64,000 bases of DNA from the NCBI GenBank assembly GCA_900469955.1, contig UBYX01000053.1:62001-126000 (forward strand). The letters run 5' to 3'. This stretch comes from Hyphomicrobiales bacterium (GTDB taxonomy: Bacteria > Pseudomonadota > Alphaproteobacteria > Rhizobiales > Rhizobiaceae). The position numbers were made by a program, and so were the translations under genes. The notes under the pieces are model-generated. The model searched no databases, had not been told where the DNA came from, and worked only from the letters and a program-made list of their open reading frames with translations. Positions 62,741 to 64,000 of the stretch are shown in pieces (within the stretch, counting starts at the first letter, position 1; every line of letters begins with the position of its first letter).

Positions 62741-64000
62741 TGGCGCGAGTGGCTTCTATGGTTGTGCGAAAATTGGTTAAAGGTGGATCAGGTCGCCTTT
62801 TATCACTCGTAGACCTTGTGCTGTTTTCCGGTAACAACCTACTCTTGACGCTCCTAATCTCACGGGTTTTTGGACCAGAAGCGCTAGCAATCTTTGGTAT
62901 CGGCCTTGCAATAGGGCTTATGTCGCAGTCCGTGGGCCGTGGCATATACGTCGTACCTGGTGCAGTACTCAGCAGCCGGTCTGCAAGACGGCGTATGAGC
63001 GGTCTGATTGCAGAACATCTGATCTGTCTCTATGCGGTCGCACTCTTCATAATCTCGGCCTTTGGCCTAATTAGTTTGGTAGAGCCTGAGTATTCAACTG
63101 CCTCGATTGTACTTACAACATTGTATTGTGCATTATTATATATGCAGGCAGACCATGACCGATTTATTTTGTTACGATTCGAGAGACATGCCGTTCCCCC
63201 ACTTCTGTCGGCGGTAAACTTAATCCCACTTGGGCTGGGGCTTCTTGCGGAATACTTCCTATCAGCAGGGTTCGCGGTCTTTATGGGACTGCATGTGATT
63301 GTCGGTCTGGTTCGCTCGATCGTGGTTGCGTGGCTCGTTGGAGGGCCAAATTTTCGGTGGGGCTGGCGTCTTTTGAAAACAAGCATTCAAAAGCGTGGCG
63401 GCTTTTCACTTGTCTCGGCAGGAGCGTATTCCGGATATAATCATATACCGCTCATTATCTTGGGTCACCTTGCAGCTCCAATCGATGTGGCGGCATTCGT
63501 GGCCATGCGAGGACTGGTGCAACCAACCCAAATGGTTTTTCGTCTCTTCGATTTTCGTGATAAGCTTTCCATGCGAGACCAGAGTGGCGGGACCTATGAA
63601 GGCCTTGCCTCGCAGTTATGGCGTGTCGGGTTGAGAAATCTCCTTTTGTCAGTTTTTGTGGGGTTGGCCTGCGTGCTATTAGGGCCAAGTCTCAGCACGC
63701 TTGCCTACGGCTCTGAGTATGAAGGCTACAGCCTCCTCATGGTGGGGCATGCACTTCTTTTTATGCTCATGTCGTTTCTTCTGCCGATAGATTCTGGGGT
63801 TAACATTCTACAATGGTACAACCGCAACATTTATTGGCGTATGGCGGGCGGGTTGGTCGGGGCTTGTCTGGCATACCCTTTGGCGGCAACATTTGGCGCT
63901 TGGGGCGCTGTGTTGGCCTGCTTGATTGGGTGGGGCGTCGTGGTCACCGGCGGCATTTACGTTCTTAGAAAGGTGTTATTTGGCACGATGAGAGGACGCT
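62740..64000 (+). CDS. Wzx-like polysaccharide flippase, 5' part (3' end outside window)
   Basis: The frame opens at the ATG at 62740 and runs without a stop to the window end (420 codons). The product is hydrophobic, with about eleven or more helices, for example LVLFSGNNLLLTLLISRVFG at the N-terminus and AVFMGLHVIVGLVRSIVVAW in the middle, as in the MATE/Wzx (MVF) superfamily of lipid-linked oligosaccharide flippases. It would move the fucose-containing repeat unit across the inner membrane. Conserved motifs are weak in this family, so the family call rests on topology and location. Confidence 0.78.
   Translation, partial: MARVASMVVRKLVKGGSGRLLSLVDLVLFSGNNLLLTLLISRVFGPEALAIFGIGLAIGLMSQSVGRGIYVVPGAVLSSRSARRRMSGLIAEHLICLYAVALFIISAFGLISLVEPEYSTASIVLTTLYCALLYMQADHDRFILLRFERHAVPPLLSAVNLIPLGLGLLAEYFLSAGFAVFMGLHVIVGLVRSIVVAWLVGGPNFRWGWRLLKTSIQKRGGFSLVSAGAYSGYNHIPLIILGHLAAPIDVAAFVAMRGLVQPTQMVFRLFDFRDKLSMRDQSGGTYEGLASQLWRVGLRNLLLSVFVGLACVLLGPSLSTLAYGSEYEGYSLLMVGHALLFMLMSFLLPIDSGVNILQWYNRNIYWRMAGGLVGACLAYPLAATFGAWGAVLACLIGWGVVVTGGIYVLRKVLFGTMRGR

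Noticed and set aside
1-64000. CRISPR array, rRNA or tRNA genes
   Set aside because: No regularly spaced repeats and no cloverleaf or rRNA-like sequence were noticed on either strand; a tRNAscan run would be needed to exclude an overlooked tRNA.

Overview
The window looks like a piece of an alphaproteobacterial, most likely Rhizobiaceae (Rhizobium/Agrobacterium/Neorhizobium-type), replicon. The evidence is lon directly followed by hupB, a capsule-type rkpU-A-G-H block, the dctA/dctBD C4-dicarboxylate locus with a sigma-54 promoter, and a surface-polysaccharide cluster with ugd, gmd and fcl. All identifications come from reading sequence and recalled family motifs; no database search was run.

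Layout: (1) 1-11.9 kb, housekeeping: 3' part of lon, hupB, a secreted phytase-like/beta-propeller protein, a GNAT, an aldo/keto reductase, an SbcD/YhaO-like nuclease coupled to an SbcC/YhaN-like ATPase, and a one-TM protein. (2) 12.3-23.4 kb, lipid/capsule block: an outer-membrane export lipoprotein, a 2486-residue reducing type I polyketide synthase, an alpha-oxoamine synthase and a 3-ketosphinganine-reductase-like SDR. Together these resemble a route to a long-chain amino-alcohol lipid. (3) 23.5-28.4 kb, dctD-dctB facing dctA, with two DctD-type sites and a near-perfect -24/-12 promoter between them. (4) 28.4-32.3 kb, a phosphoesterase, then an orphan mobilisation pair (MobC-like and relaxase) with a candidate nic sequence just upstream.

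(5) 32.5-46.9 kb, an accessory metabolic island. It holds a GntR regulator, a tightly overlapped aminotransferase-TPP enzyme-SDR operon, a second GntR regulator, a PotABCD-like ABC importer with an M81 (MlrC-like) protein, and an oppositely oriented alpha-oxoamine synthase-aminotransferase-GNAT operon. A shared 14-bp motif lies on both sides of the second GntR gene and is a likely operator. (6) 47.2-53.6 kb, an XRE regulator, an AraC regulator, a two-subunit molybdenum hydroxylase and a nucleotidyltransferase-HEPN fusion, with several gene-poor gaps. (7) 54.1-64.0 kb, nucleotide-sugar and polysaccharide genes: ugd, gmd, fcl, a PssD/PssE-like split glycosyltransferase, two family-2-like glycosyltransferases, an SGNH esterase, a left-handed beta-helix acyltransferase and a flippase cut by the window end. 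They imply a fucose-containing, possibly acetylated surface polymer.

The least explained parts are the two alpha-oxoamine synthase systems (rkpG and the one at 45.6-46.8 kb) and the accessory island between the relaxase and the molybdenum hydroxylase. No rRNA, tRNA, CRISPR array or complete insertion sequence was recognised.
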